From Stichopus chloronotus (taxonomy: Eukaryota > Echinodermata > Holothuroidea > Aspidochirotida > Stichopodidae), in assembly GCA_021234535.1 (NCBI GenBank), contig CM037840.1:28347520-28411519 (forward strand): a DNA stretch of 64,000 nucleotides, read 5' to 3'. The notes below the pieces were generated by a model. The model worked only from the letters and a program-made list of their open reading frames with translations. It searched no databases and was not told the DNA's origin. A program made the translations under genes and the position numbers. Below, in pieces: positions 1 to 13,548 of this stretch; positions within the stretch are counted from its first letter, which is position 1; each line of letters opens with the position of its first letter.

Positions 1-3000
1 AAACTCTCCACCTCAAAAGTTGCCATGAGAGGTCTCAACGTGTGCGGCAAATTCAAAAGGGTCACCGGTGGTAGGTCCCGTGGGCCTTGTGAAACAGCAG
101 TTTGTCAGGCTGCATTTGTTGAGGCTTTAAATCCATTACTGTAGACCACCAATGGTGTTGCGATGCATGCTCAGATTTATCAGAATAATGGAAAATTGGA
201 AATCGATGTTGATTCCTTCGATGAAGGAAGAATTTAGTTATCTTCACATTCAAGGAGCCCTGAGTGTCTTTGACACAGTACAAAAATAACAAAATATCCA
301 AAATGCACTTTGTATGACAATGACAACTCGTCACAAGTTTTTAATCGCCCCTTCCTGCTTTTATTGGAACACACCTCGTTTTGGCCATCATCACACGTTC
401 TGTATAGGATGTAATTACTGTATGTATGGGCCTTAGTTCACTTAATTGTGAAAACATAAAAAGGTTGGGCTCTTGCGACACTCATACTGTACATGTTCCC
501 ATTTCTATGCATCTAGCCCCACCGTACATGCATGCTGTCAAGTGCTATTCCTCAAAATTTTTTTCGCCATTGTGGGACAATTTTTCCAGCCCTACAGTAT
601 GTTAGTGCACTGCAGTACTTGCAAACTTTTGTTGTGCCATCATGCAATTTTGGATCATGTCTTTCATTCAGCTTGTGCAGCTAAATACCCATCCAAATAT
701 TCCACAGTTTCTTCTTTCCTCTCCCCCCCTATTATTTGTCCTTTTCCTTGCAAAAATAATATTTTAGCAAGACCTACACTTCGAGAAATGTTCTCCTGTC
801 CAATGACTTCTGCACACATTTGGGCCTACTTCTTTAATATTCATATTACAGTACTGTACATGTAAATTTGTGGGCAACTTTAAGGTTACGACACAAATTA
901 TAGAACAGATCCCTCATACAATAATACAGTGATTTTTACATTGCTGTAACACTGTATCCAGAAGTGAAATGAATTTTACGACGAAATATGGATGGAACGA
1001 AAACAACTTGCTAATTTACCAGCCCACCTGAAAATCTATAATTTGTTTCTGATAATGTTTTTGCCGAGAGTTCCTTCAAGGATGAGTTAGTAGATTTCAA
1101 AAAACAGTCAAAGATGTGTTTCCAACTTATTTGATGGCACTCTACAGTAAATGTATAATCATACATTCTTTTATTACAGTATATTGTGAAAGATGTGTAC
1201 TCATGCAATGTACGAGGGTGTGGCAGCATAACTGTATATCTTTACACTTATTCAGATGATTGGTATTATTCAAGGCTGCTCAAGTTTTTTTTTTCAAGAA
1301 AATTATTATGTGGAATGTTTGCAGTGTGACTGTTCCACCTACATGATCACTTGAGTTGAATTTGAAAGATGTGCACAGTGTATACTTTTTAAACAGGTTT
1401 CAGTGTAATTGGTACAGTACAAAAATAACCACTTTTAGATATTATGTACATCTGTGTGTGTAGATGCAGTACAGTGTGCTGTTGGCCTACAGTACATGTG
1501 TAGTGCTATACACAAAGAATGCAACATACAGTAATCTGTTTTTGCAAGATGAGTGTGTTCAGATAAACGTTGTTTGCTAGGTACAGATTGTTGTTTTTTT
1601 CTTTAATTTTCTATTGTTTAGTTATTTATTTTTTCACAGCACTTGAAAACTTGCCTTGATTTAGAAATGGTTTTGTTGATTGCAAACTGGAATTCTGTCA
1701 AGTTTCTTTGCTTGGGAGATGGAAATGCATATGGTTGTTGAACTGATAAGATGTTCGTAATAATCACACAGTTTGTTGCACACAGTGTCTAGCTTAAATC
1801 TATTTATAATTCTGTTTAATACCTTTCTGCAATGAGTATCTGCAATTTTGTTTCATCGGCCCTTTGTGGTGAACATACAGTACTGTACTGTAGGCCTAGA
1901 CAGTACATTAACTGTATACTGCACAGTAGGCCTATTAATTGTACAGTAGCTGTCCAGCATATTGCTCCAACTACACGATGGTGCTGTAAACACATTTTTG
2001 AAAATCTCTTCTGCCTTTATCACTGGTGCTATGTAGTTGTGTCCAACTTTGTGTTGAACTTTACTTAAGTATACAGTATATAGCAGCCCATGTTTGCATG
2101 AATGTCTGTGTGTACACACTTTGCAAGCAATTAGTCTTGTGTGTTGTGCATGGATGTGTAAGTTAGAGGTTTATATATGATAAACCCACCAAGATAGCAA
2201 AATTTTTCATGGATGTGACCTTTAGCTGGTAGTTTTCTGCCTTACTTGTGGCGGTGTGAATTATCCCAAGGGTGTATTGATTTGTCAAAAGGCCCTGCCC
2301 AGGAGGAAGTGAAGAAAGTCACAAGCACTCCCAGTGGTACATAAAACATAATTGACGAAACTTTATCACCACCTTTTGAAAAATGTGTCTTTTTATCTCC
2401 ATGTGCATGTTGGCTCTGTTTTGTGTGAAATGTGTACAGTCCCTGGAATTGAAGTGGCAGCAAAATTGTTATACTACCATCATGGAACTCGGTGGTTAAA
2501 CCACAGTACCTGCAACTCTGGATGCATTTGGCAGTGAAATAGGAGATAAAACTTTTTCAGTTTAGTCAGGTTGATGATACAAGCATTATTGCAATGTTAC
2601 TTGTAACAGGGAGAGCTGTTATGGAGAAGGAGAAATGACACTTGAGGTCAATGTGGGCAGTGACAAGGTCACACAGTAATCCGTCTTTTGTATCGTTCTT
2701 TACATTTCCATGTGGTTTATACATAATCAGAAAGTATTTGCACAATATATGACATCTGTTGTCTGTTACAGTTACAGTATGAGTTGGGAAGTTTTCTAAA
2801 TTGCCATATCATGGCCAGTCCGTCAGTGAATTTATAATTATTTTGCCTTAGGTCACTCAGTGCCACTTCTGACAATATAGCAGACCTTTCTAAAGGTCAG
2901 TTAAAACATGAAGTACTGTAGGATCTGTACCTGCCTATTTCAGGAAACTGAGCCCATAATACTGTACAGTTGTCAAAATATTTGACTTCTGCCTCTACAA

Positions 3001-5396
3001 TATATTTGCATGGGAAAAGGGTAAGATTATGTTTGACCTAAAGGTTTTCTTTATTTTAATTTTACATAGGGAGTTGTTCATTGTTGGAATACTGGGTGTG
3101 ACCATGACCAAAAAGGACAGTGACTACTTTGAAAGCACTGAAAACTGCGTAAAAACACTTACAAACAGAATTTTTATTTTTGAAAATTAACAATTCTTCC
3201 TTCAGTGTATAAGATGTAGACCTGCTAATGCAACAGTACAGTTCTCACCAGTTGGTGTATTAAAATCATAAGTTCTGATGCAATTAATCTCCTTATTAGG
3301 AATTGTGGTAAAGTGAAACAATGCTCTCACTGTAAACAGCTGCATACTGATCACCTCATTATGCCGCATCATGCAGTCAGCTGTTTTGACCAACCGACGT
3401 ATTGTACTCTCCACTGGCTTGGCCAAAGAAGCGCATGGCAAAGTTTAATGCAAACTGTCAACCACTGTTTGGGTGTTACACTTTTGGTTGTCAATTGTAA
3501 ATCGCATGGCTGAATTATCCTGTGAAACCAGCTTATTTTCCAAAGTTGTCTGAATTGGGGGGAGGGGGGGAACTTAACTTTTGAACATGAAATTTCAATA
3601 TTTTTACTTTTTTCCTACTGTATCTGCACACAGTCACCTTAGGTTAAGATTTGCCCGCTGCAGTTTTTATTTGCCTTTCATCTTTGTGCAGGGCTTGATG
3701 TTCATTTGGTTTCACTTAAAAGTAGTCAAATAAGTTAAACCAGCTCAAGATTGTATTGTGATACAAGATTACTCAACATTTCTAAAATTCTTTTGCTATC
3801 ACTTTTCGCACACCTTGTCATTCCCCTACCCTCTTCTTCACTTCCATGTTCAAGACTTTTTACCCTGACTTCTTCCTCCTCCCAAACCCCACAGTCACTG
3901 TACCTGAAAAACAACTTTTCTGACCATATGAACTCTGAACTCTTTCTTAGTCCTGGCTGAAACCTAGTTCTGGTGCAGCCCTAGAAAAGAGTACACCTAG
4001 TTCAGTTTACTGCCTATTGTGCAAACACAATGTGCCTTTAGCAGAGGAATATTGATGTTTATACGCACGTACAGTATACGCAGTGTCTACTGTATGCAGC
4101 CATTTTTTGTCTACATGATTCAACTTAATTGTACTTGTTTCAAAGTGTCTCTGCTTTCTTCTGCACGTAGACTTCGAGAGTTGATCTTTAGCTGTATACT
4201 GTAGGCCTACAGTAGGCATCCGATTTGAACTAGACTTGACTTATTTTAGTCTCGCTGATGACGGTATGGGTAGTTATGATGGTCTTTTTATATTTTAATT
4301 AGAGCCAATAAACGAATCCCAAGGCTTCTCTCTTAATTCAACAGGGATTTGAGGGATTTCAATCTTCTACCAGCCTCCCGTCTATTGACATACTGTAGAA
4401 CATAATTCAACATATTTGGCCATATCTTACATGGCAGAGTATTCCTGGCATGTTGTCCAGGTACTTACAGCACTGTATCTGTCATTTGTCATCATGTGAA
4501 TTTATCACCCCGTGCATAACAGAGATATAAACCATCACTCTTCAGGTTGAGTCCATCCCAAAACCAGCATATAGTCTTTGTTGTCACTGCAGAGCGTAAC
4601 ACCTGGGTGACACACCAAACTGGATAGCACTCAACAGTTTATCTGATCCCAAAACAAAAAGTGCAAGAAAAAGGTTTAGTGATTAAGCCAGCCGCATGAT
4701 GTCAAAGCTATCACTTCGGAAGGATTTCATTTCATTTCTAAATGTTTATAAGATTCCAATCTCAGTGCTTTGTCAATGAAGGAAGGCTAGCATCCAAAAT
4801 TGCCCCCATTCTTTTGCCCTGCAACTACATAGGAAGTATTGTAACTAGGATTGAGTTGTTAGAAGACTGCAGGTACATATAGTTCGTACTTCGTAGCATA
4901 TAATTGATAAATACTTCATAATTTGCATAGTTCTTCCTACATAATCATCCCACATAATTCATACCATACTCTTACATTAGTCATTTGAATATGCATGCAT
5001 GCATCCTGTAAAGATAAACGAGTGGAAAGTTGGAAACTCACAAGGGAGGATATTTCCAGTTTGAAAATTGAGTGCTTGTTGAGAAAAATAGTAGTCTGAG
5101 AGCAGAACATTTGCTGTACTAGAAAAGAAATGCCATCCAAGTTTTAACTGTTGAACTTGATGAATGATACAAACAACACACGTGTATGCGGACCATGTTT
5201 AGCTTCCTGTACATAAAAACAGAATCGTCAGCATGCTGCAAAGACTTTACACACAGACTTACACAGTACACACTACAGTACCTCGTCATGTTCTCAGTGA
5301 CCCCGAGCAAAAGACAAACGAGCGCGGGCTAGGCCTTTGAGGGCCCGGTGCTAGAATTAGTTTCGAGGACGTTTATTGCAAGGTCAAATGTATGCA

Positions 5397-5417
5397 TTAG
5401 TGAAGCAAGGGGTAAGT
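5397..5417 (+). repeat. 21-bp module, copy 1
   Basis: The word begins TTAGTGAAGCAAGG and ends GGTAAGT. It recurs exactly at 10645-10665. Both copies are preceded by TGCATT within about 15 bp and followed at differing distances by a GTG(TG)GAATTA/GTGGATTA-like stretch and ACAGTAC. This suggests a degenerate dispersed repeat rather than chance. The end matches a splice donor consensus (GGTAAGT), but no open frame with family resemblance leads into it. Confidence 0.5.
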
Positions 5418-8400
5418 ATATGTCTACGGTGTGAATTACACAGTACTTCCTCCTCGTGCACTCAGTGACGTACCCCTTGTGGGGTGTTGATCACTCAATA
5501 AAGTTGATTGCTCGTGTGCCTGCAGTGAGCCTGCAGACAGTATTGCTCCTTAGGTACACAGTACTCTACACAAGAGAGATCTCCCTGCTTACACTGAAGG
5601 ATGTTTCTATGCACACGTCAGATCAACTGCAGTAGGTCACAGTTACAGTTGGTTGACAACACTTGCTATTTTACAGTCTCAAAATTAATGTAAAGTATCG
5701 TATTTCTAGAATATTGTAGGATCAACTACACCAAAGCCATTTGTAGAAATGTTACAGTCTTCTGTGATTTTAAATTGACTGTGCTGTTTTCTCGCATCAA
5801 TTTTTAACCGACTGTGACTCGATACTTCTTATTCTCTCATTGGTTGAATTAGCTTGCACTTCTCTTTCGTTTGCCCAATGCTATTCATTTATATTTCTTT
5901 CTTTCCTTGCAGTGTTGTACCTTAATTTCTCTTCAGGGTGTAGGCCTACAGTAGCACTGTACGTTTTTATGGGACTACACTGTAGATGTTTCCTTGTTAC
6001 TTTTATTTTTTTCTCTCTTGTACTTTGATTTTTTGTGTGTGCATATTGAGGGCCCAGAAAAATGAGGAAATGTTTACCATGGATACGTACTGGAAACTGG
6101 ATCTTTTTCTTTGTGGGTTACGTGAGTTAAAGTTAAAAAAAAAGAAAGAAATGGATATAATTATTGAGGGGATGGCCTCAATTTCAGGCAATAACAGTTT
6201 AAAATTTCTTTTTCAGAACTTTACAGTATTGGCACTTCATTCTCTTGAATAAAACTTCAAGTAGCAATTTGTGCTTCTCCATGCAGCTTATTGTAGCTCT
6301 TTCTGCTTTTTTTTTTTTTTACTTGTAACAGCTGCTTCTGAAAGATTCAGACCAGGTGACCTTTTAATTTGCCTACTTACTTAAGCCATTTCTTCTCTTC
6401 TGCTTTCCCTGGCTCCCTTAAAACTTTCTGTATCCTGTTAACAATAAAACTAAAAAACCAGACCTTGTGAATAGCTTCATCATTTACTTTATCAGGTTAA
6501 TACTTCTCTCAATGGAGGATTTTAAACTTGTGTCCCTTTGTGAGGCCTGCAGAGGTGTTGCATTGTCTTCCACTGAAAAGTGAAATACTGTAATAACCCC
6601 TCTATTGTACTATGTCCTTTGTTGGTGGGACTATTCCTAGGAACTGGATCATTTAAAATAGGTAAGTATTGAAACCCTTAATTCCTAAAAGTATTTTTGG
6701 TCTGTCAGTGTGCATTTTGACCATGGCATATGATGGTGATAGTGTGTTACCATGAAAATGACAAGAAAATGCTTCCATTGGTGTCAGTACTATTGTACAG
6801 TAAATTGTAAAGTGGTCTCTGCTATAGACACATAGCCAAATGTTCTAAAGTGCCTCAAAAAGTGTTGCATAAAGAGGAAAAGGACAAGAGGAAAGGTTCT
6901 CGGGGATTCATATCTCGAAACTTATTAAAATGCATTATATTATGTTATGGATTAGGTAACAAAACACCATTTAATTTTAGTCATCACTATTCTAGTCTGT
7001 CACAATATGTATGACACCAAGACTTGCCACCTGGACTTCGAATCTTCTTGCCTGACATTCAGATACCAGTGCACATTTAACTCTGAAAACTGTAAGATAC
7101 TTTACTACACTATCTTGTACATCTTTCCTCACTGTCTTTTCTTACCAATCCTAAGCAATTACTGTAGCATGCATTGTGAGCATGCTAACTGACAACTGTC
7201 CAGCTGGTGTGATCAAGGATGCATGTTTCGTAAACTTTCCAAAACATGTCACGGAGCAACCAATTCCGTGTTACCAGCCAGTTTGCTCAGTCTGTAGTGT
7301 AAATGGTTTCTATTACGGCAAATGTGCAGACTGCAGTACCTGTGCATGCCGTCCCTGCAGATGGTCGTTACTATAAAGGTACTAGCGCGACGTTCATTTT
7401 GCGATGATTTTTACTTAATACCTGTCTTCCAAGCTTCTGAATGGCATTTGACAACATTCAGCTGCCCTTTGCCAAAACAGTATATGCAGTGATAAATGAA
7501 GAAAGGTGACAATACATTACTTGTGAATTGGACAATTGATGGCGATTGTAGATAGGTAGCAGGCTCGATTTGGATGTTGAATGGATGCGTTTATCAAGCA
7601 TCGATCCTTAGTGATGGAGCGAATATTCATTGGGAATCCCGGTAAATGGTAGAGGTGTTCCTTTTGCAATTTACTGTAAGTACAATAGACCACAGTGTGA
7701 ATTTTAAATCTAAAAGTGGTGTCATCACTGCTTTATCGTTTGTTGACTTTTGTTTACATTTTGTTGATTGGCAATTTAAAATGGTATGTATGTATACACA
7801 GTTTTGTTTATTCAGAATGCAGATTGTAACAGCTCTTCTTACCAAATATTACAGTCCTGACTGTTCTCAGGTCATGGAAATACACCTCTGTTGTTTGCTG
7901 TGTGTACTGTACCACGTAATTACTTGATGCACTCATGTGGAGTGGCACTCACACTGTGCTTTTGTTTATTAGACTGTACTGTATCTTCATTTGGTGAAGA
8001 GCCGTAGAATTGTATACTGTAGGTACATGTAGTAAGGAGCAGGGGCATCACAACAGTTGTTTGCAGGCTGTTCAAGAGACTCCACATGCACCCATAGGGC
8101 ATAGCTTGTCTTCAGTTTCCACTGGGCGAGTATAACACTGTATCTATCACACTCAACGAAATACAGTATGCCTCTACTGCAGTAGTCTTGTGTTAAGACG
8201 ATGGTGGTATTTTCTTCTTCCTTTACACATCCCATACAGTTCTACTAACTCATTCATACAGCACGCGTCTCACTACGCTATAAGAGTCGATCAATGCCCA
8301 ACCATCGTCTTGTCAGATTCCTCACAGCGTGTTTATGATTTTTATTGAAATCAAGCCATTTTCCTTCCAATAATGGAAGGAACCAATCACATTAATGCAA

Positions 8401-10644
8401 ATGAAAAAAATGACTATTCATTATGACGTGGCACATTACAATCCACGCATCATGTCAAGACGTGTCTAGCTCAGACCAATTTTTCTGTGCATTGCACGTT
8501 GATAGTATGTGATTGACACAGCGTGGATATGAATAGTGAACGTATGGGCTGTGTCTCATTTCACTACGTACAACACCCATGACAAAGGAGTTATCCAAGA
8601 CTTACTGAACGAAAGCAACTCTAGGATAACAGTTCAGAACAGAAGGGGCCGTACAAGGGAGTAGCGGTAATAACAGGCGTTGTTAGAATGTGGACAGGAA
8701 AAGGGGAAAGATTCACTAAGTCTTGACCAAGACTACTACTGCAGTAGCGCACCCAGAATTTTGGACGGACTGAGAATTTTTGTGGGGAGACTTAAACTGG
8801 ATAGCCACTACCTGTAGTGTGTAGCGTACCGTAAAATTTTAACCCAGGCTCAGCGAGTGAGCGCCGGGAAATGGTACGTCCCGAGTGTTTTCTCGGATAG
8901 AAAACCCTTTTTCTCACTTTATTGGAAGCTTTTCTCTTTAAATTCTGACAAAATTTCTAAATATCCTGATGAAGACTGAACCACTTTTTATTCTTGCTTG
9001 TATTTAAATGCTGAGACTGTGTACGGTCAACACCATCATCATTCCCCCGGATGCAGAGGGCACTAAAAGTAATGGCACTTGAGCTTGCAATTTGCTGAGT
9101 ACATTCTCTTTCAATGTTTTCACACTTCTTTGTCTAAATCCTGTATTGTTTTTTTTTTATTCTTCAAATTAAAAGACACTTTTTTTTTTCTGTGTGAATC
9201 AGCTGCTCAGATTACGGTACACAATAGAGCCATTCGATCATGTGTACAGTACCATCAAATATACTGTACAGTACCTCTCCTAAGTACTTTCTGAGGCCGG
9301 ACTCAAGCCTCAAGGACTCTTTTTAGCCCTGTATACCATGTGTGCAAATGAACGCAAGGTCTCTAGAGATACTGCACATTTAACCGAGAATGGTCATTGT
9401 TTCATTTTTGTTTTGTTGTCGGTGGGACTATTGCCTCGTCCAAACACAGCACATGATGTGGCAATGTGTAGTGTAATTTGATTGAATGATTGATTGATTA
9501 ATTTTTATGAATTCCAATAATCCGACGTAAGTGTCAAGTTTTAAGAAGGACTTGAGATGAGTACATACTGCAGTGTCAAGAGTTACTGTAAATAGTAAAC
9601 AAGTTATTCATCGGAGCAACTGTTACAGTAATATGGTCTGATGAATTATGAAGCATTTCCAGTTAATGATAGCTTTGTAGATAAATGAGTTCTTGTACAG
9701 TGTGATTTTGTAAGTTGACGAGATACTGTACCTGCGGTAGGATTGCATAAATTGAACGTTTTTGACAAATCTGGCAAATTCTTAATTTGCAATTAAATTT
9801 CTTAGCAATCTTCCAAAAGAACTTACACTTCTGATTGACAGCAATTCAGCACTGTAGCTTATATTACGCAGCATACACGTATGTGGGCCATTATTTGATT
9901 ACACATGTGCAGGAGTTTTTGACAGTTTAATGGAGGCTGTGGGAGCTAGGGCTAGAAGTATGTGGTTGGGAGAATTGGAACTATCTGAGGCAATGAGTCA
10001 CTGTCTTCAAGTGGACTGGTAAGTTTACTCCAAAAAGTTTGGAAATCAAAAGTGTACTTGCAGCCCTAATCTTCTCCTTGGTTTCGAAGATGTATGGTAC
10101 AGTATGAACATATCCAAAGAGACAAGCAATGACTACAGTAGGTTTAAATGTTCTTAAAGACGAATGACATATAGTTGTTCGAAACTCTTCAACCGCTAAC
10201 TAACAGACACTGTTTTATATCGGAACAGTCATAGTCGAAGAATTCCATCCAGATATTCCTGATGGTGATGTCACTAGATGTTAACTGTAGGCAATTAAAT
10301 GCTGGTTGACTAGTTTACATTCATCACATCACTGACATCAGGTACAGTAACCTAGGGACTTGTTTCAACTATATCTTGAAATCTGATAACCCTTTTGAAA
10401 AGTATTTTGAAGGGGATGTGGAGTTACAATGGGATAGAACTCATCACTAGAATAATACCTTCATGCACTGTTTTCAGTGGACGACGTCATCCAAAGTCGA
10501 ACCGCGTAGTTTGCTCAGTTAATCTCTACTCGTTTAAATGTGACGGCGTTACTTCAACTGGATTGTTGAATATTTTCTCACTGAGGAAGTGGAGAAGTGG
10601 GTTGTAAATTTATATGCATTCACTTTCTTCACCAATGCATTCAT

Positions 10645-10665
10645 TTAGTGAAGCAAGGGGTAAGT
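10645..10665 (+). repeat. 21-bp module, copy 2
   Basis: Exact second copy of the module at 5397-5417, in the same orientation and again ending in a GTAAGT donor-like hexamer. The similarity outside the 21 bases is patchy. Confidence 0.5.
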
Positions 10666-12938
10666 CACTTTGTAAATACAGTAACCACTGGTCAGTGAGT
10701 TTTGGGGATTCCAGCTGTGGATTATACAGTACATGGTTCATCAGATGTTAATTTCATCGCAGACATCCTGTGTTAATCAATGCTTATCTCATCATGCTAA
10801 TCAGTAGAATGATTTATCACTGTAGTAGGACACCCCAAGAGGAACATGCCCTGAAAAATGTGTGCCTGGAGGAGTTCCTGGGACCTTAATTCCTGATATC
10901 CATGATCATGACTTCCATGACTTCTGTGATAGTTTACTGTGTGGTTCATAAAAGGGAAAAAAGGCGTTTCTCCACAGCAAACAATCATATATTTAAAGTC
11001 AATGTTTGTGGACATAACATGATAGCTAAATACAAAATAAGAATGGACAGTAGCCTTCTTTCAAGAAATAAGTTTCTCACATATGAACATTCAGTTGTTT
11101 ATTGCTCAGCATTAATTTGTTCACCTAAACTTTTTCAAAATATAAATGATGCAACTTCCATTACTCATCACATGCATGATGTTTTGAGGAGATGAAGCTT
11201 TTGTGGATGTTTATTGATGAGACTGAGTGGTTCAACAATGAGTGAAGCTATTTTCTTTGTATGCCATGTTGGCATGTACTCTAACCGCCCTTTTTCCCTT
11301 GAAGGTACAGTATGATACTGCTGTGCATGCTCAATGTTGCGGTCTGCATGACTAGAAAGTTATTTTATAGGTCTGAAATTTTTAGTGACTGATAAAACTT
11401 TGAATTTTTAACTTCATTTTTTTGTCAACTGGAGGAAAGTTTTGGTCAAACCTTTGGTCACAGTTTTGGTTTCTGTTTTGCTAGTGTCTCATCCTAAGCT
11501 ACTGCTGTGATGCATGTTTGTAGCTCTTTGAAGGGAGAATACATAAAAGAACAGGCCTAAGAGAATCTTTCTCAGCTACTGTAAGGCCTGCATTATACAC
11601 AGGAAATGTCTTTAGTCACAGTTTGAACTGTCCATTCAGTAGTATGGCTTTCACTTCTTACCTTCATTCCTCTGCTTTCGATCCCCTGTGTCGATGGTAT
11701 GGTAACATATCGGGTTATCTTTTGCTTTGTTTACCTTGTGTTATAAGAGCCTTTCCAAAATCTTTTTCTTGAGTGACCAATATTAAATTTTGACATTAAA
11801 CTACCTTTTCTCTCAACTAAAGGAAGGTCAGAAAGAAAGTTGGTTAAAGTCTTAGCTATGTTTTTTGCTAGTTTCTTGTCTGAACTTGAACGTGATGCAT
11901 ATTTTTGGACTCTTTGCAGAAAGGATGCACAGAAGGGCACATGTATACATCCTTAACTGTCTACACTATTCCTTAATACCTGTACATGTACGTACAGTAC
12001 AGTATACCTAACTGTGTTCCTCAAGGATCCCTCAAGCTGACGATTTAAAATGTTTTCTTTCATCTTCAGGACTGTTTAGTGTACATCAATCACACTAAGA
12101 GAGCCTTTTCACAATCGTTTTCTCGATTGTAATTGGGCAAGATTTATGTGTGTTTTTGCACATGGGTGTCGGTTGATGCTAGCCGACGGAACTTTGGACT
12201 CGCCGCCGTCGTTATCTGCCAAAAGCTGTCGGCAGGTGATGAATCATTTTTGCAACAATGAGATGAAAGCGCTTTGCAGACTTCAGAAAGGAATTGTACA
12301 TAACACCAGAGCCCACTCTATAAGAATGGCATTGGAAACATGGCACTGACTAAATGTCAGCATGCATGATCATGTACAGTACACAATTCAAATGCAGTTT
12401 AACTGTATTCATGGCAGAAATGTTTTCTGAATCTGCATGTGCAATATCGTGTCGCAAGTACTTTGGGTTACACCTTGAAGTTCAATTTGCTAAGCTCTTC
12501 AGCATGGCAGAGCTAGCCAATAATAGCTTAGATTTTGTAGAACCATATCTTACTGCAGTAAACTAAAAATGTCAGACTTTTAAATTAGCAGTGAAACCTA
12601 ATCATGCCACTGATTTGCAACAGACAATTGCACTTGTAATATAGGGACATCAAGTTAATTGGGTATCATTGTATATAATTGCGAGGTGAAAGGCAAAACA
12701 CTGAGCTCAACATGTTTTTTTTTTCTTTAGTTTTAACTTGTTTACAGTCACATGTAGCAGTTCCACTAAAACTCAATTGGAACTTAGCTCGATATGACCT
12801 TGTTAGGCTGTATCATAATCAGCACCGTCAGATATTGCTGATATGATTTTAAAGTTAAGCCAAGGCCTACGCTAATGTGGTACATTTTCTGTCAGAAGTC
12901 GTTGACGAAACCTGCTAGCCTTGCGTATGCTGGAGCAC

Positions 12939-13548
12939 TTAAAGGTTGTGTGATATGGAAATGACACATTGGAGTATTGGGTGCATTGAGCATTAAAAAT
13001 GTTATCAGCACCCACAAATTTCATAAAAATCTGTCAAAGATTGACAAATTTACAGGCAAATTAGTGTCTCACAACTGTATCGTGAATAAACATTGGCTAA
13101 TTATGCAAATTTGTGGCGTCAAGAGATGGATTCCTATGATATGTTTCATGTTAATCCTTTGTTTACGTAACCTTTATTTCAAGGATATTTGGGAATTTTA
13201 CATGCCCAGAGGGTTTTTATTTTGGAAGCATATACTTTCTTCTTCAAAAATATGGATATCACTTACCAATGTGAAACTCAGTAATTAAGTAATCAAGAGG
13301 CAAAATATACAGGCTTAACAAACGAAATAATGACGCAATGCAACACTCCACGTCATCTGCCTTGCATTTTTCTGGAACTTTGAAAAGTCATATCTCAAAA
13401 GCCGTGATAGATGTAAACAAAATTCCAACCGATTTTCACTCAGAATTTTACTTTACAACTTCTGAGTGAGAGTGCTCATTCTAGGGAGTTTCTATTCGTC
13501 AAATAGCAACTCCCTGCTCATTTCTAGAGCATGTTACACAACCTTTAA
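12939..13548. mobile_element. Candidate TTAA-flanked short inverted-repeat element
   Basis: The left side reads TTAA followed by AGGTTGTGTGA. The right side reads TTACACAACCT followed by TTAA, so the two ends are inverted copies (10 of 11 bases) flanked by the tetranucleotide TTAA on each side. The interior is about 602 bp with no transposase-like frame. TTAA target duplications are typical of the piggyBac superfamily, but the terminal bases are not the usual piggyBac CCC, so the superfamily is uncertain. It would be a non-autonomous element. Confidence 0.45.

Larger units (their letters stand above)
1..12938. other. Long non-coding stretch, no gene recognised
   Basis: Open frames here are short, lack family resemblance and are not linked by convincing splice sites. 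The stretch is AT-rich with many TACAGTA/TACTGTA words and a few TAGGCCTA words. Two weak exon-like pieces (7165-7373 and 9913-10018) and a duplicated 21-bp module (5397-5417 and 10645-10665) are treated in the findings. Because the first visible NKAIN exon at 17392 is an internal one, this stretch could be the first intron or the upstream region of that gene. The sequence alone does not settle which. Confidence 0.6.

Noticed and set aside
8361..8382. TTCCTTCCAATAATGGAAGG-type short hairpin
   Set aside because: An eight-base stem is expected by chance several times in a window of this size, and nothing else marks the site.
8742..8790. CAGTAGCGCACCCAGAATTT, resembling a transposon end
   Set aside because: No matching inverted end or target duplication could be found nearby.
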